Shown here: positions 31,965 to 42,379 of the stretch, one piece after another | Layout of the letters: the number at the start of each line of letters is the position of its first letter | Position numbering within the stretch: position 1 is the stretch's first letter | DNA from: Cavia porcellus | Taxonomy: Eukaryota > Chordata > Mammalia > Rodentia > Caviidae | NCBI RefSeq assembly: GCF_034190915.1 | Contig: NW_026947506.1 | Location: 36,001,748 to 36,065,747, forward strand | Direction of reading: 5' to 3' | DNA: 64,000 nucleotides | Position numbers and translations under genes: made by a program | The notes under the pieces: generated by a model | Seen by the model: the letters and a program-made list of their open reading frames with translations, nothing else | Database searches by the model: none | Told to the model about the DNA's origin: nothing

Positions 31965-32810
31965 AATTTATTCTTTATTTTAAAGAGGATAAAACCAAGG
32001 AAAATGAAACAAACCAGTGTTAAGTGATACAGAACTTCAAAACAATACGAAATCAATAATAGTTATCATAATGCCTCTTCCTGTCCTCAAAATAGCTGCA
32101 GACACCCTCAGACATAGTGAAGATCAAAAAGAACAGAACAGAGCCAGCAAAAAACAATGAATGCAATAAAGGACCTCAAAACAAAACAATAGTAAATCCA
32201 AAATGGCTACCATAATATATCTTACTATCTTTGAAATAGCTGCTCTTGCCATCAGCTGTAACAAGATCAAACAAAACAGAACAACTGAAACCCAACAACA
32301 CAATGAAAAGGATACAGGACTTCAAAGCAATAGGGAATTAACAGTGGCTACCACTCAGAGATACCCCTAGATACCACATTGCATACCACCATCCTCTGAG
32401 TAGATGATCAGAGACGGGCCTTAGACCTGCAAGGTCAGTGAGACATCAAAACACCACAAGCATCTAATTGTATTTCATTTCAATAGCTAACATTGTAGCC
32501 TGTGTTTCTCCAGATCAGCTGGTCGCTTGGGTGGCAGGGGTGGGGATGGGGATATTGGCTCTTCTTGTTTGCCACTTTGCAGCTGAAACTTCACCAAAAG
32601 TCAGTCAGCACCACAGCCCGACAGCGCAGATGGCAAATCTGGACACAGCGTTTATGCTGAACGGTCACATGGTGAACCTGTGGGGGGGTGGCTGCCACCT
32701 GATACAGAGACCTGCAGCTGTGGTTTCACCTGCAGTTTGCACACAAAGCAACCATGCCTGCATTTCAAACTCCTTTCCTCTTATTTCTGAGTTATGTTAC
32801 AGGTAGGTGA
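31965..32810 (-). mobile_element. Composite L1-related repeat (copy 2), antisense
   Basis: In reverse it shows the same core as copy 1 (CAGCTGATCTGG, TTGCAGGTCTAAGGCC) followed by tandem 3' units (GACAACAGCT/GTAGCCACTGTTAATTCC-like words) and an A-rich end near 31970. The part at 32480-32810 is a decayed version of the 5' minisatellite (GGCAAACAAGAAGAGCCAAT). Confidence 0.55.
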
Positions 32811-33355
32811 ATATATTGATTTTTCTTAAAATTGAATATGGGGACAAATTATATTTTCTATGAATTTAACTTCAAATTTCTAGAGAGGCCTTACAAAATA
32901 TTTCCTTCATGACAGTACTTGCTTGAAGACAGTACGGGACTCCTCTTTTTCTAAACTCAGTTTGCCCTTCACATACTCATTCATCATTAAAAGATGAAAT
33001 GAGAAAGTGCGAGGGGTCGGATTCAGAGGTGTGCAAGGGCACTGCTGGCCAGGGCAGGCGACAGAAAGCAAAACGACAAGCAGTCACAGACAGCTTTCTC
33101 ACTCTCCTCAAAGGCAAATTAACATATCCTGTAGGTTATTTTCAAATCATCTAGGGGCTCAGAATATTCACAATAACACTTTCACGGAGATAAAACACTG
33201 ACACATCCACTCACTGTTGGGTTTTATACTGTGACATTCACTTTCTTTAAAGTCTTACTTGACATTTCATCTGTTGAGCCTTATACTTTGTTGCTAAGTT
33301 TGAAGGTCTCTTAAGATTTTGTCTTCCGGAAGAGAAGGCAAAGATGCAGGTGTTA
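32811..33355 (-). other. Unassigned part of the large USP42 pseudo-exon
   Basis: Between the acceptor-proximal USP42 match and the composite repeat the minus strand shows no further clear USP42 wording. It may be exon sequence decayed past recognition. Confidence 0.4.
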
Positions 33356-33471
33356 ACTGCAATAAAAAACAAAGACATTTCAGCCCTGGCTTTGAGCTCC
33401 ATGATGACTGAAAGCTGGCTGAGAGAACGGGCTACAGGTAGGACTCAAAGCCAAGGCCCCCAACCCCTCAC

Positions 33472-34181
33472 CTTTCCAGGAAGACTTCGCTTTAGAAAAG
33501 GGATTTTCCTGAGTATAAAGCAGGCTGGACTGGGCAACTGGCATCCTTGAATAACAGACCATTTTCTTTGGGGTCACTGTCTGTTATTAGCACCATTTAG
33601 TGATAGGTTCTTGAAACTCATGTGATGGGGCCTCATCCTCTTCAGCTTCATGGCCAGTAGCATGAGTAGTGCCCATTCTGCCCATGCCGTTCTCCTTAGC
33701 CAGGCCCTTGGACTGCTTGTCAGACTCTTCAGATGACTGTGGCATAAGGGATTAGCAGGTTGGAGCTCACCTTGGACTTGCCATTCATCACTGGCTTGGA
33801 ACAGGACTTGCTCGGGGAGAGTGGTTTTGCTAGTTTACTAGAAACTGACATTGCGGATGTATTCGAGGTAGACTGTATCGCAGAACAGTTGGTGACAGTA
33901 GAAGGAGGAACAGGCTTGTTAGGGCCCTCTAAGGAGTTGCTATGATGGTTAGGTTGAGATTGAGCTTGGCGAACAGGCAACTTGTTATGAATACTGATAG
34001 TGATTTTTTGTTTCTTAGAGTGTTCTGGAATCACAGAGGGCCTGTTAACTGACCAGTTTTGAACAGAAGCAGAAGCATTAACAGGATTAGGCCTGTTGGC
34101 ACTGGGACTTCCATTACGACTCGACATGGAACTGCTTGGCGTGTCTTTCGGTGGCCCAGTTCCATTCAAGTGAGGTGAATT
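33472..34181 (-). pseudogene. USP42: USP42 pseudo-exon, Ser/Pro-rich central region
   Basis: The acceptor is CTTTCTCCCTTGCAG and the donor GTGAGG. The first ~148 codons are open: [20 protein letters not shown], later [20 protein letters not shown], then MNGKSKV. Near 33740 the frame shifts after LIPYA, and [17 protein letters not shown] follows in another frame. More shifts and stops follow before the donor. The long open stretch is only a fragment of the gene. Confidence 0.93.
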
Positions 34182-34439
34182 CTGCAAGGGAGAAAGCCAC
34201 AGCCGGGTCAGCACTGCAGAATTGGTCTGCTCTGGCCCATGGCCTTCCTACTTTGCTCTTGTGACTTACAAGTTACAAAAATCATGAACACTACTCCTTT
34301 CTTTTATCTGCTCTAACCACATGCACCTTTCATAGGCCATAATTTTCTGGAAATCAACCAAAAACAAATAGAGAAAAAATAAGAAAGATCAGAAAACACA
34401 GTCCCTTATCATAATGCCAGTGTCATTTTTCTTTTTTTC

Positions 34440-36757
34440 CTATTTCTTTAAAATTTTTTTTTTATTTTAAAGAAATTAAGACAAAAGAGGACAGAGCAAA
34501 GCAAATCAGAACAGGACAATTTAAGCAACACAGTATTTCACCACAAGACAACCCGCTATAACAATAGCTACCAGAATGTCTCTTTCTTTGAAATAGTTGA
34601 GCATACCTTTATATACAATAGGATCAAACATAACAAAATAATATAAAATCACTCAAGAGAAAGAAAGTATTACAGGGTATTGAGAACCAAATAACAGAAA
34701 ATAAACAATGGCTACTATATTATCTCATTGTCCATAAAAAATTTATTTATACTATCACACATAATAAAATCCAGTATGATGCAACATAATAGAACCAATG
34801 GAAACAGAAGAACATGGTAGAACTTCAAAGCAAGATGACATTAAATCAGCACTGGCTATTATAATGTCTTATTTTCTTCAAAATAGCTGTTCATACCATC
34901 ACAGATAATAAAATCAAACCAACCAGGATAAAACCATTCAAACTAATGAATGAAAACATTATAAGGCTTCAAAGCAGTGCAATGGGGAATCATGATTATC
35001 ATAAACTCTTATGTACCATTTCTTACACTGGGGAGCCTATATGGTATTTATACATGTGAGTTTGATTATTTTCACTTACGAGTATGGTCTCAAGTTGTGC
35101 TCATATATTTATAAATATCTCAATGTGATCATTCTTTATAGCTCCATTGTATAAAAATACCACATATTTTTTTATCCATTCCTCAGTTGAGGGATACTTA
35201 GGTTGTTTCCAAGATCTGGCTATTACAAATTGTGCTGCTATAAACATGGGTGCGCATATATCACTGTGGTATGATGTTTTCAGTTCTTCTGGGAATATGC
35301 TAGAAGTGAAATAGCTGGATCAAATGGGACTTCTAATCCCAGCTTTTTGAGAAATCTCCAGACTGACTTCCACAATGGTTGCACCAGTCTACACTCCCAC
35401 CAACAGTGCAAGAGAGCTCCTCTTTCCCAAAACAGCCTCTCCAGCATTTGTTGTTGGTAGTTTTCTTGATCTTGGCCATTCTTTCTGGAGTGAGATGGAA
35501 TCTCAGTGTTGTTGCATTTCTCAAATGACTAATGGGGATGAAAATTTTTTCATGTATTTATCTGCTATTTGTATTTCTTTATCTGAGAAGTGTGTATTCA
35601 TCTCAGATGCCCATTTTTGGATTGAGTCTTTGAATTTTGTGGTCTAATTTTTAAAAAATTCTTTATATGTTTTACAGAGGAGTCCTTTGTTTGAGGGACA
35701 GTTCACTAAGATTTTTTCCCAGTTTGTGAGTTTTCTTTTCACGATGCCGGAGATTTCTTTTGACGTGCAAAAACTTTTTAATAAGACATGATCCCGGTTA
35801 TTGGTTCTGGGAAGTATTTCCCGTGTGGTTTGATTCCTGTTCATGAATTCTCTACCTACCCCTATGTCTTCAAGATTTTTTACCTAATTTGTCTTCCAAA
35901 GGATTTGGTGTTTCTGTTTTAATATTCAGATCTTTGATCCATTTAGATTTTAATTTAGTACATGGTGACAAGCATGGGTCTAGTTTTAGTTTTCAGCATA
36001 TAGGAGAGCCAGTTTTTCCAGTACCATTTTTTTTTGTCTTTTTCATTTTTATCAGTACCAGGGATCAAACTCACAACCACACACTTGCAAGGCAGGTGCT
36101 TATGCCGCTGAGCTAAATCCCCAGGCCCTCCAGCACCATTTATTAAAGAGACTGTCATTCTTCCAGTGAATATGTTTGGCTCTTTATCAAAGATAAGGTG
36201 GTTGAGTGTGTTGGTAGTTGTGGTTGTATCTTCTAATCTATTGCATTGATCTTCAGATCTGTTTTTATTCCAGTACCATGTTGATTTTATAACGGTAGCT
36301 TTGTAGTATAACTTCAAGTCAGAGATTGTGCCGCCTCTTGCCTTCCTTTGCTGCTTAGAAATGCCTTTGCTAATCTAGGTCTCTTCTGGTTCCAGATGAA
36401 TTTTAGTAGAGATTTCTCTAGACCTATGAAGTATGTTGATGGTATTTGGGATTGCATTAAATCTGTATAAAAGTTTTGAGAAAATGGTCATTTTCACAAT
36501 ATTTATTCTTCCTATCCATGAACAAGGGATGTCTTTCCATTTTCTGAGATCCTCTTCAATTTCTTTTTTCAGGATATTATAATTTTCCCTGTATAGATCT
36601 TTTACTTCTTTCATGAGATTAATTCCTAAGTATTTCATTTTTTTGGATGCTAGTGTGGCTTCTCTTATTTTTTCTCAGTGATTTTGTTGTTAGTATGTAG
36701 GAATGCTATTGATTTTTGAGTATTGATTTTGTATGTAGGTACATTGCTGAATTTATT
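34440..36757 (-). mobile_element. 5'-truncated LINE-1 (ORF2 C-terminus plus tandem-repeat 3' UTR)
   Basis: Minus strand from about 36757: SIAFLH-like start, [20 protein letters not shown] and further ORF2 C-terminal text with stops, the ORF2 end near 35110, then 34450-35010 made of 3-4 diverged units of about 130-160 bp as 3' UTR and an A-rich end (T-rich on plus) near 34440. An antisense ID at 36028-36127 interrupts it. Confidence 0.8.
36028..36127 (-). repeat. ID SINE, antisense, inside LINE-1
   Basis: TTTTTTGTCTTTTTCATTTT tail, CAGGGATCAAACTCACAACC, GAGCTAAATCCCCAGGCCC. It is flanked by CCAGTACCATTT and CCAGCACCATTT, a 12-bp target duplication with one change. Confidence 0.92.
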
Positions 36758-36764
36758 TTTTTCA

Positions 36765-37555
36765 GTTTTTTAAATTTTATTTAAGGAGAAAAAGAAAAAA
36801 AAACAGAAAAAGGGTACAAGTTATATAGAATTTCAGAAAAAAATCAACAGTAGGAAATCACTAGTTAATGGATTACATATTGTCATCTGAGAAATATTTG
36901 TTCAAGTTACAAAATTAAAGTTTATATAGTGGACATTCAAACAGTGAGACCAAACAGTTCTGTTCAATGATCCAACAAAACTCAGTAATATCATTGTCTA
37001 TCTTATACAATTAAATATACATGCAGTTATATCATTTAGAGCACTTTCTTTTCCTCTCTTTTGTACAATGACTATTACACATTTTGGGTTTTATTGCTCC
37101 CACAGTTCTTATTACTTTTTTTTGGAAGAGAGTAAAACCAAATGTGACATAACAGAACAGAGTCGGTCAAATCAAAAGGGTGGACATAATAGATAATGTA
37201 AAAACAATAATACAAGGTGATCAACAATGGTTACCATAATGCCTCCCGCTATCTCTAATAGAATTGCCTATATCATCAGTTATAATAAAATTGAACAAAA
37301 CAGTAAAGAACGAAACCAACAAAACCAAAACATTGGAGACATTACAGGTCTTCAAAAGTAGATAATAGTCAACCAGAATGGGCGTCATAATGAATCTCAC
37401 TATCTTCACAGCTGTTGCCTATACTTTCGAATCTGGTACTATCAAGCAAAACAGAATAGAGGAACATCAGTCAAAACAAGATGGTGAGAGCAATACAGGG
37501 CTTCAAATCAAGTTAACAGTAAATCAAAGCGGGTTACTATGATATATCCTGCTAT
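36765..37555 (-). mobile_element. L1-family 3' end: tandem units plus 340-bp tail
   Basis: Sense is minus. Diverged tandem units (37555-37130) lead into a ~340-bp tail (37110-36770) that ends CTTTTTCTCCTTAAATAAAA and an A-rich stretch. The same tail occurs at 40036-40370 (plus) and 63627-64000 (minus), so it is a common 3' end in this genome. Confidence 0.7.
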
Positions 37556-38690
37556 TTTTTATTTATTTTTCCTTTAATTAAAAGGATAAAAATAAAAAAG
37601 TAAATAATAAAATGGAAATTGAGATAAAAGAGAGCATAACAACAAAACAGTGCAGGTCAAAACATAACCATTTAAGCAAAATAGTGTTTTACCACAAGAT
37701 AATCCTGACATAAAAGTAGTTACCATATTGTCTCTTTCCTTGAAATCTTTGAGTATAACTTCGTATACTATAGCATCAAATATATCAAAACAATGTAAAA
37801 CCATTCAAGAGAATGACAGTATTACAGGATATTTAGAATCAAGTAACAGAAAATGAACAATGATTTCTGTATAATCTCCTTGTCTGTAAAAGTTTTGTTT
37901 ATACTATCACATATAATAAAATCCAGTAAGATACAACATGCTAAGACCAATGGAGACAGAAGAGCAAAAGCTTGATGAGACTTCAAAACAAGATGATACT
38001 AAATCAGCATTACCTATTATGACGTCGTTTTCTCCAAAATAGCTGTTCCTATCATCCAGTCTTCTCTGCCTCATTTCTGCTGAGCTCTTTTTCTGTCATT
38101 AGTTGTCAGTTTGTCTTCTTTATTTTGTTTTCTGCTCCATTCATTGTGGCCTCTCTGCCACTATTTCTGGATTCTTCGTATTTTTCTTTTTTAGAATATC
38201 CTGCAGTATTCTCTGTAGAGTTGAATTGGTGGTTGCATATTCCCCTAGTTCCTGTTTATCCTGGAAGCACCTTGTTTTTCCATCGATTTCCAGGGATAGT
38301 TGTGCAGGATATATCAATCTTGGTTGGAGGTTATTATCTTTCAAAGCTTGAATTATTTCCCCCCACGCTCTTTGTGATTTGATGGTTTGTGCCGAGAAAT
38401 CTGCTGTAATTCTGATGGGTGTTCCCTTGTAAGTGATCTGTTTCTTGTCTCTGACGGCTTTTAATATTCTGTTCTTATATTGGATTTCTGGTATTTTGAT
38501 TATTATATGTCTGGATGTAGCTCTGTTTGGGTTGTAGGTGGCTGGGGTCCTGAATGCTTCATACATCTGAGTATCTTTACCTTTTGCTAAATTACCTTTT
38601 GCTAAATTCTCCTGGATTATTTCTGCGAGTAGCTTTTGTAGTTCATTTGTTTGTGTCCCTACTTCTTCTTTTATGTTCTTAATTCTTAAG
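37556..38690 (-). mobile_element. Half-L1 (HAL1)-like element: ORF1 C-terminal half joined to tandem 3' UTR
   Basis: On the minus strand ORF1 wording begins at about 38690 (RIKNIKEEVGTQTNELQKLL), includes the RNA-binding block (HIIIKIPE, RILKAVRDKKQITYKGTPIR, ADFSAQTIKSQRAWGEIIQA) and the C-terminal domain, and stops at 38141. Instead of ORF2, about 90 bases later the tandem 3' UTR units begin (38050-37560). LINE-1 elements without ORF2 are known as HAL1. An internal L1 deletion is the alternative. Confidence 0.6.
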
Positions 38691-38938
38691 TAATTCTTTT
38701 GGCTTTGGGCTTGACTTGCTCTTCTTTTTTTAGATGTTTGAGGTGTAGCATCAGGTTGTTTATTTGCATTCATTCTGTTTTCCTGATGTGGGAATTCACT
38801 GCCTCTGAGGACGACTTTCATTACATCCCACAGATTCCGGTAAGCTGTATTTGTATTTTTGTTTGCTTGTAGGTATTGTTTAATTTCTATTTTAATTCCC
38901 CTTGTGACCCATTGATTGCTCAAAAGTGTACTATTCAA
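38141..38938 (-). CDS. 265-codon chimeric LINE-1 ORF: ORF2 fragment fused in frame to ORF1 C-terminal half
   Basis: The frame starts in ORF2 text downstream of the endonuclease (NSTLLSNQWVTRGIKIEIKQ, YRNLWDVMKVVL) up to about codon 80, then passes without a stop into ORF1 text from another element (residues ~85-265: coiled-coil end, RRM-like and C-terminal domains). It is the longest non-spliced frame in the window. The joint is probably an accidental insertion junction. It repeats NLAKG twice owing to a 15-base duplication. Expression is not implied. Confidence 0.6.
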   Translation of the reverse strand: MNSTLLSNQWVTRGIKIEIKQYLQANKNTNTAYRNLWDVMKVVLRGSEFPHQENRMNANKQPDATPQTSKKRRASQAQSQKNYLRIKNIKEEVGTQTNELQKLLAEIIQENLAKGNLAKGKDTQMYEAFRTPATYNPNRATSRHIIIKIPEIQYKNRILKAVRDKKQITYKGTPIRITADFSAQTIKSQRAWGEIIQALKDNNLQPRLIYPAQLSLEIDGKTRCFQDKQELGEYATTNSTLQRILQDILKKKNTKNPEIVAERPQ

Positions 38939-40035
38939 TTTCCCTGTGTTTGTGGGGTTTTTGCAGTTTATCGTTAATTTCTAGTTTCATGGTGCTATGA
39001 TCTGATAACATGCATGGGATAATTTCAACTCTTTTGTATTTACTTAAATATGTCTGTGGGCTAGTATGTGGTCTATTTTAGAGAATGTTCCATTAATTGC
39101 TGAGAAGAATGTATATTCTGATGTTGTTGAATGGAACACTCTGTATATGTCTGTCGAGTTCATTTTTTTTACAGGTGTGATTCAGTTCGGTTGTTTGCTG
39201 GTTTTCTGTCTGGTTGATCTGTCCCTTAGTGTCAATGGTGCATTAAAGTTACCTGTTATAATTGTGTTATTGCTTATTTGATTTTTTCATTTCTGTTAAT
39301 ACTTGCTTTGTATAGTTGGGTGCTCTGGAATTTGATGCATACATATTTAGGATTGTTATCTCTTCCTTTTGAAGTTTCCCCCTAACTAGTATGTAGTGAC
39401 CTTCTTTATCTCTTAGGAGCATTCTTGGCTTGAAGTTCACATTGTCTGCAAACAGAATAGCTACCCTCACTTTTTTAGGGGGTTCCTGTTGTATGAAGTA
39501 TTGTTTTCTATCCTTTCACTTTCAGTCTGTGAGTATCCTTTTGGGTTAGATGAGTTTCTTGTAGACAGCATATGGTTGGATGTTGTTTCTTGATGCATTG
39601 TGCCAATCTGTTTCTTTTAATTGGTGAATTGAGACCATTTACATTAATGATTATAACTGTTATATGTTGGTTTATTGTTGACATGTTATCTTTCTGCTAT
39701 TGCATCTTTCTCTTTCCTTTCTGTTTGTCTGCCTTGCTTAGTGGATTTCCTATGTGTATCTAAACTGTCTTTATGTATTCTTTGCAGGGTTGGCTTGGTA
39801 ATCATGAAGTTCTTCAGCTGTTCTTTGTTGTGGAAGTATCTTATTTCTCCATCCATTTTGAAGGTCAGAGTACATTGGTTTAGATTGGAAATCATTTTCC
39901 TTTAGGATCTGAAATACTTCACTCCATGATATTCTTGACTTCATTGTTTGTGTTGAGAAGTCTGCTGTGATTCTGATAGGTTTTCCTTTATAGGTGATCT
40001 GTCTTTTGTCTCTAACAGCTTTTAATATTCTATTC

Positions 40036-40370
40036 TTAAGAGAGGAAAAGAAAGTGCTCTAAAGGACATAACTGCATATATATTTAAGTATATAAGATAG
40101 ATAACCATATTACTGAGTTTTGTTGGATCATTGAGCAGAACTGTTTGCAGTCTCACTGTTTGAATGTCCACTTCATTCAAACAATTAATTATGCTTTAAT
40201 TTTGTAACTATTTCTAAGATGACAATATGTAATCTATTAACTAGTGATTTCCTACTGTTTATTTTTTCTGAAATTCTGTATAACTTGTACTCTTTTTCTG
40301 CTTTTTTTCTTTTTCTCCTTAAAATTTAAAAAAATAATTGAAAAATAAATAAATTTTTAAACTTTAAAAA
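40036..40370 (+). mobile_element. 335-bp L1-family 3' tail inserted in LINE-1 ORF1, 12-bp target duplication
   Basis: A plus-sense copy of the tail also seen at 36770-37110. It begins AAGAGAGGAAAAGAAAGTGC and ends in TTTTTCTCCTTAAAATTTAA and A-rich DNA. The host ORF1 sequence AATATTCTATTC is repeated exactly on both sides (40024-40035 and 40371-40382). This shows a complete insertion event by target-primed reverse transcription with strong 5' truncation. Confidence 0.92.
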
Positions 40371-41164
40371 AATATTCTATTCATATGTTGGTTTTCTGGA
40401 AAGGTGATTATTATATGTCTGGGTATAGTTTTATTTTGGTTTTGGCTATTTGGATTTCTATATGCTTCACTAATCCTAATATCAGTTTCCATTCTTATGT
40501 TTGGGAAATTTTCAGCTATCACTTCTGTAAATAGCTTCTTGATATCATTTGTGTTGTTTACTTCTTTTTCATTTATCACTATCAATCTTATGTTGTTTTC
40601 TTTGCACCATCTTGCAGTTGTTGAATTATTTCCTGATTCCTTGTTATTTCTAAAAGATCTTTCCTTTCCTGTTCACTGGCTACAATCTTTTCTTCAAGGT
40701 CTGAAATTCTATCTTCACTTTTGTTCAGGTGGTTTTGACAACTGTTAATGGAATATTTGATTTCCTGTATATCTCTGTGACTCTGCTTCATGCATTCTGT
40801 TTGTTTCTTATATTGTCATCCAGGGATTCTATCTTTTTTGTTTTGTTTCTCTAATTTTTTAACTGTGTCTTCTTTAGATGTGTTCAGCATCTCTTTCATT
40901 ACTTTTATCATTTCTTCTTTTACCTGGGAGATTATTTCTAATTTGAATTCCTTTAAAGCTTCCTGGAGTTACTTCTTTATTTCAGTTGCTATTATTTCAG
41001 GTATTTCAGGTCTATGGCATGTATTTTCTTCTATGTACATGGCTCCTAGGCTTTCTTGGGATGGGCTGGATGTTTGAGATTGCATTTTGGTCTTTTGTTT
41101 TGTCTTATTCATATATTTCTGTGTTTTAAGTGATGTTCCATAGCTTCCCTTGGGCGTATTGAAA

Positions 41165-41705
41165 ATCATCTCATATGCCCTCAGCTCCTGGGACTGAATG
41201 GAGGTTGCTGAGTGTGGTCCAGTCAGGCCCACAGGACCCCCTGTGCAGTCTCCAGGGTTCCAGGAAGCTGGGAAGGTACCTAACCATTGTGGGTGATTGT
41301 CCAAAGCTCTCCCCGGGCAAACACCAATGTGCTGGAAATCACTTCACGTGCCCTCAGTTCCCCTGATTGAAGAAGGTCACTGGGCATGGTCTAGTCAGGC
41401 CGCAAAACCTCCCAAGCCTAGTGTAGTGTGGCTGGAAACTGGGCAGGTACTTAACGACTCGGAGTGATGATCTTAAACTCTCCCTAGACCCCTGCCAGTG
41501 TGTAGGCACTCACCTCTGGCAGCACCAGTTTCTCAGATTGAAAGAAGGTCACTGGGCATAGCCCAGGCAGGCCTAAAACCTGCAGAGCCCAGTCTAGTGT
41601 GCCTGGAAGCTAGCTGTGTCCTTAACCACTAATAGCGATGATCTTAAACTCTCCCCAGGCTGGCGCTGGTGTGCCAGACTCACCTCCATCAGCCCAGTTC
41701 CCTGG
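41165..41705 (-). promoter_or_regulatory. LINE-1 5' UTR monomer array, three units of about 170 bp
   Basis: Words such as CAGTGACCTTCTTTCAATCT and GAGAGTTTAAGATCATC recur (minus sense) with anchors near 41175, 41345, 41517 and 41690, a period of 170-175 bases. Tandem monomers upstream of ORF1 act as the promoter in several rodent LINE-1 families. Confidence 0.8.
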
Positions 41706-41739
41706 ATTCGTCATTTTTCATAAAAATTAACATTTGGTT

Positions 41740-42070
41740 TTTACATTTCTGTAGAAATAAGAAAGACTTGGAATAGTCTAAACCGTTTTAATAAAGGAAC
41801 AAAATTAGAGCTCCAGCCCACCTCAGTCTGACTTATCACAAAGTTACAACAATCATGAAAAAATTGCATTGATGTCAAGATAGACAAACCACCAAAGTAC
41901 CAGTATGAAGTTCCAAAATAGATCACTACATAACAGACAATTGATTACTGGCAAAGATGCAAGAGCAATTAAGTGGAGAAAGGATTGTACCTTCAAGAAA
42001 TATACTGGAACAACTGGCTATCCACATGCAAACAACCCAGATCTTATAAGGCATCAAAAATTTCCTAAGA
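41740..42070 (+). mobile_element. Old LINE-1 ORF2 C-terminal remnant
   Basis: CAAGATAGACAAACCACCAA, GAAGTTCCAAAATAGATCAC and GAACAACTGGCTATCCACAT match the plus-sense ORF2 end of old LINE-1. Frames are destroyed. Confidence 0.7.
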
Positions 42071-42379
42071 CATCCAAATGTTAAGGCAGATGGCTCACAG
42101 TGGGTTAGTTAAAGTGAAGACAGGTGTGACCTGAGCTGTTGCTTTGGCTGAGGTCATTCTCTGTGGGACAAAAAGACTGGGACAAGGTATAGATGAGAAA
42201 GCAGAACCTACAGAAGTGTTCGGTGAAGGGAGGCATCGAATTTGCTTCTGAGCAGGCTATGTGGATGACAAAGGAGGCCATTATGCTGCTGCTTTCTTTT
42301 TAGTTATCTTACCTATTTTCTATATATGTATACATACACATATACGTGTTTTTTCTTTTAGCTTGTCACACTAATGAAA

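Larger units (their letters stand above)
29906..33356 (-). pseudogene. USP42: USP42 pseudo-exon, large C-terminal exon split by insertions
   Basis: The acceptor TTTTTTATTGCAG at 33357-33369 opens into LTPASLPSLPEDKIL. An extra A shifts the frame, then ETFKLSNKV, stop, GSTDEM. After inserted repeats (31065-31560 LTR-like, 31965-32470 L1-related) homology resumes at about 31090 (ELCDAANF) and continues through KTSNLRKVDQGHYSDH, stop, SSSGEHM, stop, SLSRYSYHHS, RYYSDRYTLY and a Lys-rich end, to a donor-like GTGAAG at 29906. Basic/RS-like composition fits the USP42 C-terminus. Confidence 0.88.
38690..41705 (-). mobile_element. LINE-1 5' half: monomeric 5' UTR, ORF1, start of ORF2 (degenerate)
   Basis: Reading down the minus strand: promoter monomers 41705-41165; ORF1 N-terminus (KTKMQSQTSSPSQESLG) near 41100; coiled coil (IQEIKYSINSCQNHLNKSED) near 40750; RNA-binding region near 40450; a 335-bp insertion at 40036-40370; ORF1 C-terminus 40020-39690; then the ORF2 endonuclease (ILFADN, ILNMYASN) 39670-38938. 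ORF2 is cut at about codon 320 by the HAL1-like segment, and the reverse transcriptase core is absent. Confidence 0.85.

Noticed and set aside
33729..34214. 161-codon minus-strand ORF as a stand-alone gene
   Set aside because: It is the first part of a USP42 pseudo-exon plus intron bases; the methionine start lies in the intron before the acceptor.
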